Assembly (NCBI RefSeq): GCF_003999255.1 | Contig: NZ_CP034791.1 | Span: 1,528,501 to 1,592,500 of the forward strand | From: Caldicellulosiruptor changbaiensis | Lineage (GTDB): Bacteria > Bacillota > Thermoanaerobacteria > Caldicellulosiruptorales > Caldicellulosiruptoraceae | Direction of reading: 5' to 3' | Length of the DNA stretch: 64,000 nucleotides | In this document: positions 48,907 to 59,686 of the stretch, one piece after another | How positions within the stretch are numbered: position 1 is the first letter of the stretch | Layout: each line of letters opens with the position of its first letter | Position numbers and translations under genes: made by a program | The notes under the pieces: generated by a model | Databases searched by the model: none | Told to the model about the DNA's origin: nothing | What the model saw: only the letters and a program-made list of their open reading frames with translations

Positions 48907-49719
48907 TTATTTCTGGTTCATACTTCCCATCCTATAACCAGACAGGTCAAGTGTGACAAACTTAAATCCAAGATCTTTGATTTTGTTTGAAATATCTTTT
49001 ATCAGCTCTAAATCAAAAAATCTTGGAAGCTCCTCAAAATCAACTTCAATTCTGGCAATATCGCCATGGTGCCTAACTCTTACTTGTTTGAAGCCTTTTT
49101 CAAGCAAAATCTCTTCTGCCTTTTCAATCATCTCAAGTTTTTGCAAGGTCACTTGGCTACCATAGGGTATGCGGGTAACTAAACATGCCATTGATGGCTT
49201 ATCAAAAGTAGGAAGACCAAATTCTTTTGACAAAAATCTTATCTCATCCTTGGTAAATCCAATCTCAAATAAAGGACTTTTTATGTTCTCTTCTTCTAAG
49301 GCTTTTCTTCCGGGTCGAAAATCTTTTAAGTCATCTATGTTTGAGCCTTCAACTATTTGGTTTATCTTCAGATCTTCTTTTAACTCTTTCAGTCTTTTTA
49401 TCAAGTCTTTTTTACAATAATAGCACCTGAACATGTCATTTTTTAAAAAATCCTCATTGGCAAATATATCCCTCTCAAGCACAATTAGTTTTGCTCCGAT
49501 AGAACCAGCAAGTTTTTCTGCTTCTTGTTTTTCTCTTTTGGGACTTAAGGCAGAGCTTGAAAAAACAGCAACGCAATTTTCACCCAAAACATCATGGCAT
49601 ACTTTTAATAAAAATGTAGAATCAACTCCCCCTGAAAACGCAACAAGTACGCTCTTGTATGACTGTAAAAGATCTTTTAATTTCTCAAGCTTCTCATAAG
49701 AAAGCTTTGGATCAACCAT
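48907..49719 (-). CDS. larE: Sulfur transferase LarE, three-Cys type
   Basis: An ATP pyrophosphatase that thiolates the cofactor precursor. The PP-loop SGGVDS is at 29-34 in VLVAFSGGVDSTFLL. The L. plantarum enzyme sacrifices a single Cys, here aligned with Cys179 in PSMACLVTRIPYG. This protein additionally has Cys99 and Cys102 (RCYYCK). Three-Cys LarE proteins are thought to carry a [4Fe-4S] cluster and to work catalytically; that reading is inferred from residues. First gene of the operon. No larA (lactate racemase) is in the window. Confidence 0.93.
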   Translation of the reverse strand: MVDPKLSYEKLEKLKDLLQSYKSVLVAFSGGVDSTFLLKVCHDVLGENCVAVFSSSALSPKREKQEAEKLAGSIGAKLIVLERDIFANEDFLKNDMFRCYYCKKDLIKRLKELKEDLKINQIVEGSNIDDLKDFRPGRKALEEENIKSPLFEIGFTKDEIRFLSKEFGLPTFDKPSMACLVTRIPYGSQVTLQKLEMIEKAEEILLEKGFKQVRVRHHGDIARIEVDFEELPRFFDLELIKDISNKIKDLGFKFVTLDLSGYRMGSMNQK

Positions 49720-49736
49720 TATTCAAACCTTCCTTT

Positions 49737-50609
49737 TTATTCTTTATTCAATACAATCGCAAATGTTGCTTTAAAAATATCATTTGGTTTTAAGTAATAG
49801 TACTTGTTTTGAAGATATCCTTCATGCTCTCCCATCCATGGTTCTATGCAAACAAAGTCGTAGTCTCTTAAAGACCACACTACAATGTTTTTAAAGCTTT
49901 TGTCTTTTACAAGCAAAAGCCTTTTGTCCTTGTCAAGAGTAAACTCAATACTATCGCTTCCAACATCAAAAAAATCAAGGTTGATCTCAGGTTTTGAAAA
50001 GTCAAGTTCTTTGAAATTTTCAAGATCGACAAATTTCTTCTCAACATCATCAAAACACTTCTCACAGTCAAGCTTCAATGTAAATTCATCCTTGTTACAC
50101 AGAAAATATGGATGAAACCCTGCATAAAATGGCAATTCTTCGCTGTCGTTGTTCTTTACAATCATCTCAACTCCAAAAATTTCATCGTTTATTGTGTACC
50201 TGATGAAAAGTTCAAAGTCATATGGATAAAATGTCTTTGTAAAGCTATTACTTGAAAGCTTTAATACTACCCCATTTTGAGAAAGTTCATCTATATAGCC
50301 CACAACTTCCCAAGCAGCATCCCGTGCAAATCCATGGTTCTTCATTGGATATTCTTGACCTTTGAATGTAATCTTGCCATCCACAACTCTTCCACATACA
50401 GGAAATAAAATAGGAATTCCGCCTCGGACATTCTTTGTCTTGTCAAACAGCGTCTCTTTGTTAAGATACAGTATGTCCTTGCCACTTAAATTTAGTAAAA
50501 CAACAATTGCACCCCGTTCGGGTGCAACTGTAAAATATGATTTTTTTGTCTTTGAGTATACCTTAATAAATTCCATACCGTTTTCTACATAGCTTTCTAC
50601 AAAATCCAA
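49737..50609 (-). CDS. Aldose 1-epimerase / hexose-6-phosphate epimerase-like protein
   Basis: A galactose-mutarotase-fold enzyme. APERGAIVVLLNLSGKDILYLN, the RGGIPILFPVCGRV block and NHGFARDAAWEVV are typical of the YeaD/Gal-mutarotase group, and FYAGFHPYFLC carries a conserved catalytic His. Its substrate is an aldose or sugar phosphate, not further determined. The frame opens at ATG 50639 inside guaB. TTG 50609 with GGGAGGAAG upstream is the better start. Confidence 0.85.
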   Translation of the reverse strand: MDFVESYVENGMEFIKVYSKTKKSYFTVAPERGAIVVLLNLSGKDILYLNKETLFDKTKNVRGGIPILFPVCGRVVDGKITFKGQEYPMKNHGFARDAAWEVVGYIDELSQNGVVLKLSSNSFTKTFYPYDFELFIRYTINDEIFGVEMIVKNNDSEELPFYAGFHPYFLCNKDEFTLKLDCEKCFDDVEKKFVDLENFKELDFSKPEINLDFFDVGSDSIEFTLDKDKRLLLVKDKSFKNIVVWSLRDYDFVCIEPWMGEHEGYLQNKYYYLKPNDIFKATFAIVLNKE

Positions 50610-50628
50610 GCTTTCTTCCTCCCTTTTT

Positions 50629-52101
<1,473 letters not shown>

Positions 52102-52125
52102 TCAGTCTCCTTTTAAAAAGTTTTG

Positions 52126-52650
52126 TTACCTGTAAATCTGGTAAGGCTTTTTCTGCAAAAATTTCTTAATCGCTTCGACAATCTCTTCATTTGGTTCAAA
52201 CAAAATGCGTGTCTTTTTGCCATCGACGTTTGTAATTATAGCATACACGTTTTCTTCGCCTTTGTTAGATGTGCAGTCAAACGACTGGACAATGCTTTTG
52301 TCATTTTTTTGAGCGTTGTACATACTGCTATCTTTTGAGGATATGAAATAGTCAATCTTTCGAATGTCTAAAGACACAACTCTGCTTCGTTTCCTCTGAG
52401 CAATAATCTTGTCTATGTCAAGATAGTAGTTTGTTACAGCATATTCAAACTCAATATTGTAGTTTCTTGAAAGATAGATTGCCCCCCAGATTGCCAAAAC
52501 TAAAAGAACTGGTCCTAATGTGTTTAGAATTGGAATGAAGAAGGTAGCAAGTCCTAAAAGTACCCCGCCTATGATAATTAAAGCCTGTTTTGCCTTTTCA
52601 CCTGAGGTTTTTCTTCTCACTATTAGCTGTTCATGAAACACATCATTCAT
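52126..52650 (-). CDS. Membrane protein resembling DUF6106
   Basis: A 174-residue protein with two adjacent transmembrane helices (about 22-60). A soluble beta-rich C-terminal part follows (FEYAVTNYYLDIDKIIAQRKRSRVVSLDIRKIDYF...YAIITNVDGKKTRILFEPNEEIVEAIKKFL), shaped like a bacterial PH domain. I believe it matches the DUF6106 group of Clostridia, whose function is unknown. It lies between lepB and guaB. Confidence 0.7.
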   Translation of the reverse strand: MNDVFHEQLIVRRKTSGEKAKQALIIIGGVLLGLATFFIPILNTLGPVLLVLAIWGAIYLSRNYNIEFEYAVTNYYLDIDKIIAQRKRSRVVSLDIRKIDYFISSKDSSMYNAQKNDKSIVQSFDCTSNKGEENVYAIITNVDGKKTRILFEPNEEIVEAIKKFLQKKPYQIYR

Positions 52651-52690
52651 ACTTAAAAATCAACCCTCCACTTAAAATTCTATGTTAATC

Positions 52691-53248
52691 CTATTTTACA
52701 ATCCCTATTCTGGAAAGAGGCCATATTCTAAATTCAACCTTGCCAATAATATCATCACGCGGAACATATTTGTGTTCCCAGAATCGGCTGTCGTGTGAGT
52801 CGTTCCTGTTATCACCCATCATGAAATAATGCCCAGGTGGCACTTTATACGGTCCAAAGCTCCCTACCATTGGCTCTTTTAGATAGTTTTCCTTGTACAC
52901 TTTTCCGTTGATGTACAAAACACCATCTTTTATCTCAATTGTATCGCCCGGAAGTCCAATTACCCTTTTGACATACAGTGTTTTTCTGTCGTCAGGGTAC
53001 TTGAACACAACAATATCGCCTCGTTTCACATCTTGGATATGCAGAGCGTATCCAAGCTTGTACACAAACAACCTGTCATTGAGTTGAATTGTGTTTAGCA
53101 TCGACCCTGTGGGAACAATTACAAGCGAAAAGACATATGTTCTTAAAATAAGGGCAACTAAAACTGCTCCGCCTATCCACAAAATCCATTCAATAGCTTC
53201 TTTGAGTACCTTGTTTTGTAGTTTTAATGTTTGCTCTTCCATTTTCAT
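52691..53248 (-). CDS. lepB: Signal peptidase I
   Basis: A type I signal peptidase of the Gram-positive, single-membrane-anchor kind. The transmembrane helix is about 20-45. The catalytic Ser49 lies in VPTGSMLNTI and Lys94 in YVKRVIGLPGD, followed by GDNRNDSHDSRFWE. It removes signal peptides outside the membrane. 185 residues. Confidence 0.95.
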   Translation of the reverse strand: MKMEEQTLKLQNKVLKEAIEWILWIGGAVLVALILRTYVFSLVIVPTGSMLNTIQLNDRLFVYKLGYALHIQDVKRGDIVVFKYPDDRKTLYVKRVIGLPGDTIEIKDGVLYINGKVYKENYLKEPMVGSFGPYKVPPGHYFMMGDNRNDSHDSRFWEHKYVPRDDIIGKVEFRIWPLSRIGIVK

Positions 53249-53333
53249 GACCGTCTCCTTCTTTGCAAAAAATAGAATTAAAGGCTTAAATATAAGTTTA
53301 AATGAATTTATTTATCAAGTCAATAATTAGAAG

Positions 53334-55697
53334 TTAGTCTCTCAGCTCAACAATGGTAACCCCTTGCTCACCCTCACCGTATGTTCCGTCTCTGAAAGAC
53401 TTTACAAGCGGATGGCGTTTTAAAAAGTTTCTGATTGCCTGGCGCAAAACCCCTGTCCCTTTTCCATGAATTATTGTCACCTGTCTCAGGCCGCTTGTAT
53501 ATGCATCATCTAAATACTTATCTACATCCAAAATTGCATCGTCACTGGTCTTTCCCCTGACATCAATAGATAAATCAACGCTTTTTTCTTTGAGCTTGAC
53601 ATTTTTTGAGGTCGTTTGATAAACTTTGTTTTCTCCCTCTTCCACTTCTTCAATCTCAGAAATATTGACATTTAGCTTCATAATTCCTATCTGAACAGTC
53701 AAATTTCCTTTTGAGTCGGGCAGGCTTTCGACAAACCCCTCAGCATCAAAGCTTCTGACATACACCTTTTGACCTAAGCGAATATTCTGTGGTGTTTTTT
53801 TGGTTTTGGAGTCAGCTTCTTGTTTTTCCTGCTGCGATATGCTTTGAATCAACCTTTCATATTCTCTCTTTTTCTCTTCTAACTTCTTTAAAACTTCTTT
53901 TTCTTTTAAGTTTTCAGCAAGTTTTCGAAGGTCTTTAAAAAGATTTTCTATTTCATACTGTGCTCTTTCTACAATCTCTTTTGCCTCATTTATGGCCTTT
54001 TTGCGAATTCTCTCCTTCTCTTGATCAAACCTTTTTTTCTCCTCTTCATACGCTGCCTTTAAAGCTTGTGCTTCAAGCTTCAATTTCTGAGCAAGTTCAA
54101 GGTTTTCCTCAGCTTCTTTTCTCTTTTGTTCCATTTCGTTTATTATTCTGTCAAGATCAATTGTCTTTTGAGACAAATACCCTCTTGCCATCTCAACAAT
54201 ACCATTGTCAAGCCCAAGATTGGATGAAATTACAAGTGCGTTGCTCCTTCCTGGAATTCCTATCAAAAGCCTGTATGTGGGCTTTAAGGTTTTTACATCA
54301 AACTCGCAAGAAGCGTTTTCAAACCGATCTTCTTGCTGAGCAAATATTTTTAGCTCACCATAGTGTGTTGTAGCTATCACCTTGCTGCCCTTCTCAGAAA
54401 GATATTTCAAGATTGCCTTTGCCAAAGCTGCACCTTCTTCAGGGTCTGTACCTGCTCCAATCTCATCTAATAGCACAAGAGTTTTATCATCTGCATTTTT
54501 TGTTATTTCAATGATGTTTTTCATATGTGCTGAAAATGTGGAAAGACTCTGGACTATATTTTGATCATCTCCAATATCAGCAAAAATCTTTTGAAATATG
54601 CAAAGCTGGGAGCCTTCATCTGCTGGGATGAATATTCCACTTTGGCAAAGAAGACAAAAAAGCCCAACCGTCTTTAGTGTTACAGTCTTTCCACCCGTGT
54701 TTGGACCTGTTATTATAAGAACGTCGAAGTCTTTGCCTAAATGAATATCAATAGGAACAACCTTGTCTTTTTGTATTAATGGATGCCGAGCTTTTTTGAG
54801 ATTTATAATGCCACTTGTGTTAATAACTGGTTTGCTTGCGTTCATTTCCTTTGCCCAAATAGCTTTCGTAAATACTATGTCAAGCTCAACAAGCGCATAA
54901 AAAGATGTTTCAATTTCATCACAATAGCTTGCTATCAAAGAGGATATCTCTTGCAAAATTCTCTCTATTTCCTCTTTTTCTTGGCTTTTCAAGATTCTGA
55001 TTTGATTTGATATCTCAACACAAACAAAAGGCTCAACAAATAAAGTTGCACCTGTTGCTGATTGGTCATGGACAATTCCTTTTACTTCATTTCTAAACTC
55101 TGCCTTAACAGGAAGTAAAAGTTTTTCGCCTCTGATTGTTATAATTGGCTCTTGTAAAAACCTTTGGATTTTTGGGTCGCGAATCATGCTATTTAGCTCA
55201 TCTCTTATTCTACTCTCAAGTTTTCTAATCCTATCTCTTATTTCCTTTAACCTTGGTGATGCAGTATCTAAGATTTCATCTGCTGTTAAAAATGTCTGGT
55301 CAATTCTTGAGATTACTTCTTTTAAATTTACAAGTCTTTTTTCCATACTTTCAAGAAAACTAAAGTCTTGTGTGTAAGAAAGATAAGTTCGCATCTCATA
55401 AGAAAGTTTCAACACTTTTCCAATTTGCAAAATCTCTTGTGGATTTAAAGTTGCCCCAAGCTTTGATTTCTTAAGGCTTGGCAGTATATTTTCAAACTCC
55501 AAAGTTGGTGGATTTCCATACTTTAGAACGTACCTGTAGCCTTCATCAACCTTATTAAGTTCATTTTCTATATCTGCAACATTGGTTGATGGAATAAGGT
55601 TTTCAAAATATTCCTTTGCTGGAGTTGACTTTGCCATGTTTTTTAAAATCTCAACTATCTTGTCATACTCCAAAGCTTTGAGTGTCTTTTGGTTCAA
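53334..55697 (-). CDS. mutS2: MutS2 family endonuclease/ATPase
   Basis: A 787-residue MutS2. The MutS core has Walker A TGPNTGGKTVTLKTVGL, Walker B LVLLDEIGAGTDPEEGAALA and THYGELK, followed by a coiled coil (about 520-640). A KOW-like segment (IRLGQKVYVRSFDAEGFVESL) and a C-terminal Smr nuclease domain (SIDVRGKTSDDAILDVDKYLDDA, VTIIHGKGTGVLR) follow. It suppresses recombination and rescues collided ribosomes in B. subtilis. The start is TTG 55697. Confidence 0.95.
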   Translation of the reverse strand: MNQKTLKALEYDKIVEILKNMAKSTPAKEYFENLIPSTNVADIENELNKVDEGYRYVLKYGNPPTLEFENILPSLKKSKLGATLNPQEILQIGKVLKLSYEMRTYLSYTQDFSFLESMEKRLVNLKEVISRIDQTFLTADEILDTASPRLKEIRDRIRKLESRIRDELNSMIRDPKIQRFLQEPIITIRGEKLLLPVKAEFRNEVKGIVHDQSATGATLFVEPFVCVEISNQIRILKSQEKEEIERILQEISSLIASYCDEIETSFYALVELDIVFTKAIWAKEMNASKPVINTSGIINLKKARHPLIQKDKVVPIDIHLGKDFDVLIITGPNTGGKTVTLKTVGLFCLLCQSGIFIPADEGSQLCIFQKIFADIGDDQNIVQSLSTFSAHMKNIIEITKNADDKTLVLLDEIGAGTDPEEGAALAKAILKYLSEKGSKVIATTHYGELKIFAQQEDRFENASCEFDVKTLKPTYRLLIGIPGRSNALVISSNLGLDNGIVEMARGYLSQKTIDLDRIINEMEQKRKEAEENLELAQKLKLEAQALKAAYEEEKKRFDQEKERIRKKAINEAKEIVERAQYEIENLFKDLRKLAENLKEKEVLKKLEEKKREYERLIQSISQQEKQEADSKTKKTPQNIRLGQKVYVRSFDAEGFVESLPDSKGNLTVQIGIMKLNVNISEIEEVEEGENKVYQTTSKNVKLKEKSVDLSIDVRGKTSDDAILDVDKYLDDAYTSGLRQVTIIHGKGTGVLRQAIRNFLKRHPLVKSFRDGTYGEGEQGVTIVELRD

Positions 55698-55747
55698 CTT
55701 TCAAAACCCCTTCTTTTATGAAATTTAAGTTCTCAAGTTTTAATTAT

Positions 55748-55793
55748 ACCACAAAACAAAAGCAGGCTGTCTTCATATTTCATGAAAACAGCC
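55748..55793 (-). terminator. Terminator after the HEPN gene
   Basis: A 12-bp stem, GGCTGTCTTCAT (55765-55776) with ATGAAAACAGCC (55782-55793) and one G-T pair. On the minus strand it is followed by a T-rich run. Confidence 0.8.
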
Positions 55794-55807
55794 CCTAATA
55801 TTTTCTT

Positions 55808-56212
55808 TTATTTTTCTTTAAGATGCTCGCAAATAAACCTTTCAACTTCTTTAATGAAAAACTCAGCATTTTTCAGTTGATTTTCTGCTTGGTCTCTTGA
55901 CACCATATAAAAATCATCATAGTCACATCTTTCTCTTAATTTAAATGCCGAAGCTACTATTTTATAGAGTTCTTTGCTAAATTTCTCAGTATGAATAAAA
56001 TGCTGATTAAAATATGCTATTACACCTGAATGTCTTTTCGAATCAAATTTGTTTATTGCATTAACGGCTCGAATCGCATGAAATATTGCATAATAAGACC
56101 TATTAATAGAAGCTTTGTAAAGTCCATTCTCATAATTTACTTTAGCAGCTTTTAAATCTTCTTTGGCTTTTTCCAGACGATAAAATGAAAGAGCTTTAAT
56201 ATACTCATCCAT
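55808..56212 (-). CDS. HEPN-domain protein (UPF0332 type)
   Basis: A helical 134-residue HEPN protein with ASINRSYYAIFHAIRAVN and ERCDYDDFYMVSRDQAENQLKNAEFFI. HEPN toxins of the HepT kind have an R-x4-6-H RNase motif. In this UPF0332 branch the segment reads RCDYDD, without the His. RNase activity is therefore doubtful. The frame opens at TTG 56221, but ATG 56212 is likelier. It overlaps the MNT gene and surely forms a pair with it. Confidence 0.85.
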   Translation of the reverse strand: MDEYIKALSFYRLEKAKEDLKAAKVNYENGLYKASINRSYYAIFHAIRAVNAINKFDSKRHSGVIAYFNQHFIHTEKFSKELYKIVASAFKLRERCDYDDFYMVSRDQAENQLKNAEFFIKEVERFICEHLKEK

Positions 56213-56552
56213 ACAATACAATCCCTTCGTTCTCTATATTTTTATAGTAAGGTAAGATTTCTTTATATTGCATATATCTCTGATAACTGATGTCTACTAT
56301 AGAAATTAATTTCAAGCTTCTATATCCAATTTCACTTATTATTTCATCCAACTTATTTTCATAGTCTTTTAACGCTTGCTCGTCCTCATCAACTAATACC
56401 GCTATATCAATATCAGATTCTTCATTTTGAGTTCCTTTAGCATATGAACCATAGAGGACTATTTTTTTTAGTTTATCACCATATAATTCTTTTAACTCTT
56501 CAACCACTTTATTAATAACATCTTGGTAATTTTCCAGTTTGATATCACTCAC
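56205..56552 (-). CDS. MNT-type nucleotidyltransferase
   Basis: A 115-residue minimal nucleotidyltransferase with the catalytic motif GSYAKGTQNEESDIDIAVLV (GSx..D.D). In type VII toxin-antitoxin pairs such proteins AMPylate and neutralise the HEPN toxin. Here the order MNT-HEPN is kept. The start is GTG 56552. It lies 22 bases after proA, so the pair may ride on the proBA transcript. Confidence 0.88.
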   Translation of the reverse strand: MSDIKLENYQDVINKVVEELKELYGDKLKKIVLYGSYAKGTQNEESDIDIAVLVDEDEQALKDYENKLDEIISEIGYRSLKLISIVDISYQRYMQYKEILPYYKNIENEGIVLYG

Positions 56553-56574
56553 AACAAATCAACTCCAATTTCTT

Positions 56575-57834
56575 CTATTCTCTTACCTGCCCGCTTCCAT
56601 AGATAATGTATTTTATAGTTGTGAGCTCTTTTAGTCCCATAGGACCTCTTGCGTGAAGCTTTTGAGTAGAGATTCCAATCTCTGCACCAAAGCCAAATTC
56701 AAATCCGTCTGTGAACCTTGTTGAGGCGTTTACATAACAAGCTGCCGCATCAACATAGTCCAAAAACTTTTGTGCATTGAAATAATCCCTTGTAACAATT
56801 GCCTCTGAGTGTTTCGAACCGTACTTATTTATGTGTTCTATTGCCGCATCAACACTATCAACAACCTTTACACCTATTATCAAATCCAAATACTCTGTGT
56901 ACCAGTCATCTTCAGTTGCCTCTTTTACCTCAATACCATTTTTCTTGCAGATTTCAACTGTCTTGCTACAACCTCTTATTTCAACACCCTTTGACATAAG
57001 TTCCCTTACAATCATTGGCAAAAAGCTCTCTGCTATATTTTTGTGGACAAGGAGCTTTTCAGCTGCATTGCAAACACCGGGCCGCTGTGTTTTTGCGTTA
57101 ACTACAATTCTTTTTGCCATCTCAAAATCAGCGCTCTCATCGACAAACACATGGCAGTTGCCAACACCTGTTTCAATTACAGGCACAGTTGCATTTTGAA
57201 CAACTGTCTTTATCAAATTTGCTCCCCCGCGCGGAATCAAAAGGTCTAAATACTCATTGAGTTTCATCATTGCAACTGCCGTCTCTCTTGATGTATCTTC
57301 TACAATCTCTATGCTACCTTCATCAATTCCTGCTTCAATCAATCCCTCTTTCATTGTCTTGACAAGTGCGATGTTAGAATTTATAGCTTCTGAGCCACCT
57401 CGCAAAAGAACACTATTTCCTGCTTTTAAACACAGCACAGCTGCGTCAACTGTCACATTTGGTCTTGCCTCATAAATTATACCAATTGCCCCAATTGGCA
57501 CTCTCTTTTGTCCAATAATAAGCCCATTTGGGCGCTTCCACATAGAAATAACCTCGCCAACTGGGTCTGGAAGCTTTATAACATCTTCTATTCCCTTGCA
57601 AATCTGTCTTATTCTATCTTCTGTAAGTTTTAGCCTGTCTAAAAGCGCACCCTTTATACCCTTGTTTTGTGCATTTTCCATATCTTTTTGGTTTTCAACA
57701 AGAATGTATTCCATGTTATCTAAAATCTTTTTGGATATGCAGCTCAAAGCAAGGTTTTTCTGGCTTTCAGAAAGATTCATAAGTTTTTTTGAAGCCTCTT
57801 TCACCTTTTGTGCCTTCTGAATTAAATCACTCAT
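56575..57834 (-). CDS. proA: Gamma-glutamyl phosphate reductase
   Basis: Second enzyme of proline synthesis: reduces gamma-glutamyl phosphate with NADPH to glutamate semialdehyde. An aldehyde dehydrogenase fold with NAD-binding GAIGIIYEARPNVTVDAA and SVLLRGGSEAINSN, the catalytic Cys in RPGVCNAAEKLLVH and FGFGAEIGISTQKLHARGPMGL near the end. I use ATG 57834 (MSDLIQKAQKVKEAS); the frame is open to 57873 within proB. It follows proB by eight bases. Confidence 0.96.
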   Translation of the reverse strand: MSDLIQKAQKVKEASKKLMNLSESQKNLALSCISKKILDNMEYILVENQKDMENAQNKGIKGALLDRLKLTEDRIRQICKGIEDVIKLPDPVGEVISMWKRPNGLIIGQKRVPIGAIGIIYEARPNVTVDAAVLCLKAGNSVLLRGGSEAINSNIALVKTMKEGLIEAGIDEGSIEIVEDTSRETAVAMMKLNEYLDLLIPRGGANLIKTVVQNATVPVIETGVGNCHVFVDESADFEMAKRIVVNAKTQRPGVCNAAEKLLVHKNIAESFLPMIVRELMSKGVEIRGCSKTVEICKKNGIEVKEATEDDWYTEYLDLIIGVKVVDSVDAAIEHINKYGSKHSEAIVTRDYFNAQKFLDYVDAAACYVNASTRFTDGFEFGFGAEIGISTQKLHARGPMGLKELTTIKYIIYGSGQVRE

Positions 57835-57842
57835 CCTCTTCT

Positions 57843-58649
57843 TCACTCCCTCTTTGATAATACTTCTTTGCAAATAAACAGTGTACCAACATCTTTCCCT
57901 GCTAAGATATCTCTCAAAACTGATGGATTTTCTCCATTTGCAATTACCATAGGAATTTTATTTTGCATTGCAATCTTTGCCGCCTCAATTTTGGTTTGCA
58001 TACCACCGGTTGAGTTCAAAGACCCAGCCCCTCCTGCAATGCTCTCTATGTATGAGTCAATCTCAAAAACCTCTTTTATAAGCTCTGCATCCTTGTTCAG
58101 TCTTGGGTCACATGAGTAAAGCCCGTCTATGTCAGAAAGAATTATCAAAAGGTCTGCGCCAATTATTGTTGCAACATAGGCAGAGAGCGTGTCATTGTCG
58201 CCAAATTCAAGCTCTTCAATGGCAACAACGTCATTTTCATTTACAATTGGAATTGCACCAAACTTGAAAAGCTGCTCAAAAGTGTTTTTAACATTCAGCA
58301 TCTTTTTTTCCTCATCAACAACATCTTTTGTCAAGAGCACCTGGGCAACAACAACTCCATACTCACCAAAAAGCTTTTCGTAAATCTGCATTAAAATTCC
58401 CTGGCCAATTGCCGCGAGCGCTTGTTTTTCTTGAGTTGTCTTGTGATTTTTAGTAAGCCCAAGCCTGCCCAAACCTGATGCAACAGCACCAGATGTGACA
58501 AGCACAACGTCTCTTCCCTCATTTTTTATGTCAGAAAGAACTCTTGCAAGTTTCTCCAGTCGCGAAAGATTTAGTTTGCCGGTTGGATATGTAACAGTGC
58601 TTGTTCCAACCTTAACTACAATCTTCTTGACATCAGCAAAATTCCTCAT
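57843..58649 (-). CDS. proB: Glutamate 5-kinase without PUA domain
   Basis: First enzyme of proline synthesis: phosphorylates glutamate. An amino-acid-kinase fold with VVKVGTSTVTYPTGKLN, VTSGAVASGLGRLGL, ENDVVAIEELEFGDNDTLSAYVA and GGMQTKIEAAKIAM. At 268 residues it lacks the C-terminal PUA domain of the E. coli enzyme, as in many Firmicutes; this can change proline feedback. Confidence 0.95.
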   Translation of the reverse strand: MRNFADVKKIVVKVGTSTVTYPTGKLNLSRLEKLARVLSDIKNEGRDVVLVTSGAVASGLGRLGLTKNHKTTQEKQALAAIGQGILMQIYEKLFGEYGVVVAQVLLTKDVVDEEKKMLNVKNTFEQLFKFGAIPIVNENDVVAIEELEFGDNDTLSAYVATIIGADLLIILSDIDGLYSCDPRLNKDAELIKEVFEIDSYIESIAGGAGSLNSTGGMQTKIEAAKIAMQNKIPMVIANGENPSVLRDILAGKDVGTLFICKEVLSKRE

Positions 58650-58666
58650 TAGCCTGCCCCCAGTAC

Positions 58667-59047
58667 CTATTCTTTTTCTATTTTAAAATCTTCAAGGGAT
58701 TTGTTAAAATATACATGATACTTATTATCTTCTTCGACGATGTAAAAATCTGTCTGTGTAACTAAATCGATATTGATTCTCCTTAGAAGTTCTTCTTGGA
58801 TAATTGTGGCAATGTTTGGTATATACTTTTTTATGTCATTTTCATCAAGGCTTTTTACATAGATTGGAAGCTTTCCTTTTTGCGGTTTGTATATCTCTAC
58901 ATTGATAATTCCTGGCGATACAGGTTTGTCTGTGGGATATAGAAGCTTTGTGTTATAAAGTGCTTCCATTGCCTCTTTCCCCCTGCTAAAATTTAAAAAT
59001 AGACCTTCCTCCTTTTTAATTCTACCAAATTGTATGCGCGCATTCAA
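58667..59047 (-). CDS. Unknown protein upstream of proB
   Basis: A 126-residue soluble alpha/beta protein that I do not recognise. NIATIIQEELLRRINIDLVTQTDFYIVEEDNKYHVYFNKS looks like a small helix-strand unit. The start is uncertain: TTG 59047 has no ribosome-binding site, while ATG 58969 has GGGGGAAAGAGG just upstream and would give a 100-residue product. It lies 18 bases before proB in the same direction. Confidence 0.6.
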   Translation of the reverse strand: MNARIQFGRIKKEEGLFLNFSRGKEAMEALYNTKLLYPTDKPVSPGIINVEIYKPQKGKLPIYVKSLDENDIKKYIPNIATIIQEELLRRINIDLVTQTDFYIVEEDNKYHVYFNKSLEDFKIEKE

Positions 59048-59089
59048 AGGTTTTTGAAAAAATGATGTAAAGAAAGGAGAAAAACCAAA

Positions 59090-59644
59090 ATGAGAACCTT
59101 CATTGGAATTGATTTCCCAAGAAAGCTAAAAGAGCAAATAGTCGAAGCACAGAGCTATTTAAAATCAATCAGCAAAAAGGGAAGGTGGAAGTACATCGAT
59201 AACTTTCATCTTACTTTAAAATTCTTAGGTGAGATAGAATATGACCATGTCGAGAAGATTAAAGAGGTGTTAACAAAGAATTTAGAAAGTTTTTCTTCTT
59301 TTTCACTTAAGATTTTCTCTTGTGGATATTTCAAAGGAAGCAAAAACGCTTTGCGTGTTGTATATTTAAAGCCGGACGGTGATTTAGATAAGTTAAATAA
59401 TCTTTATCAAATAGTGGAAGACTCTCTTTATTCAATCGGTTTTGAAAAAGAAAAAAGGGACTATACCCCTCATATAACAATTGCTCAGGATGTTATTTTG
59501 GATGAGCCTTTTGACAAGTTCAAGCAGTACGTTGAAAATTACAAATTTGACCTAATTCCTGTTGAGAGTGTTATTTTATTTTTAAGCGAAGAGATTGACA
59601 GAAAAAGAGTCTACACACCACTTTTTGAGATAAAGCTAAAGTAA
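59090..59644 (+). CDS. thpR: RNA 2',3'-cyclic phosphodiesterase
   Basis: A 2H phosphoesterase (LigT family). The two His motifs are FHLTLKFLGE and YTPHITIAQD, placed near residues 42 and 125 as expected. It opens 2',3'-cyclic RNA ends. AAAGGAG lies before ATG 59090. It diverges from the pro operon. 184 residues is typical. Confidence 0.93.
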   Translation: MRTFIGIDFPRKLKEQIVEAQSYLKSISKKGRWKYIDNFHLTLKFLGEIEYDHVEKIKEVLTKNLESFSSFSLKIFSCGYFKGSKNALRVVYLKPDGDLDKLNNLYQIVEDSLYSIGFEKEKRDYTPHITIAQDVILDEPFDKFKQYVENYKFDLIPVESVILFLSEEIDRKRVYTPLFEIKLK

Positions 59645-59686
59645 GTAAACTCACAAAAATTTTTAGAAAGGACTGAGGATTTTAAT

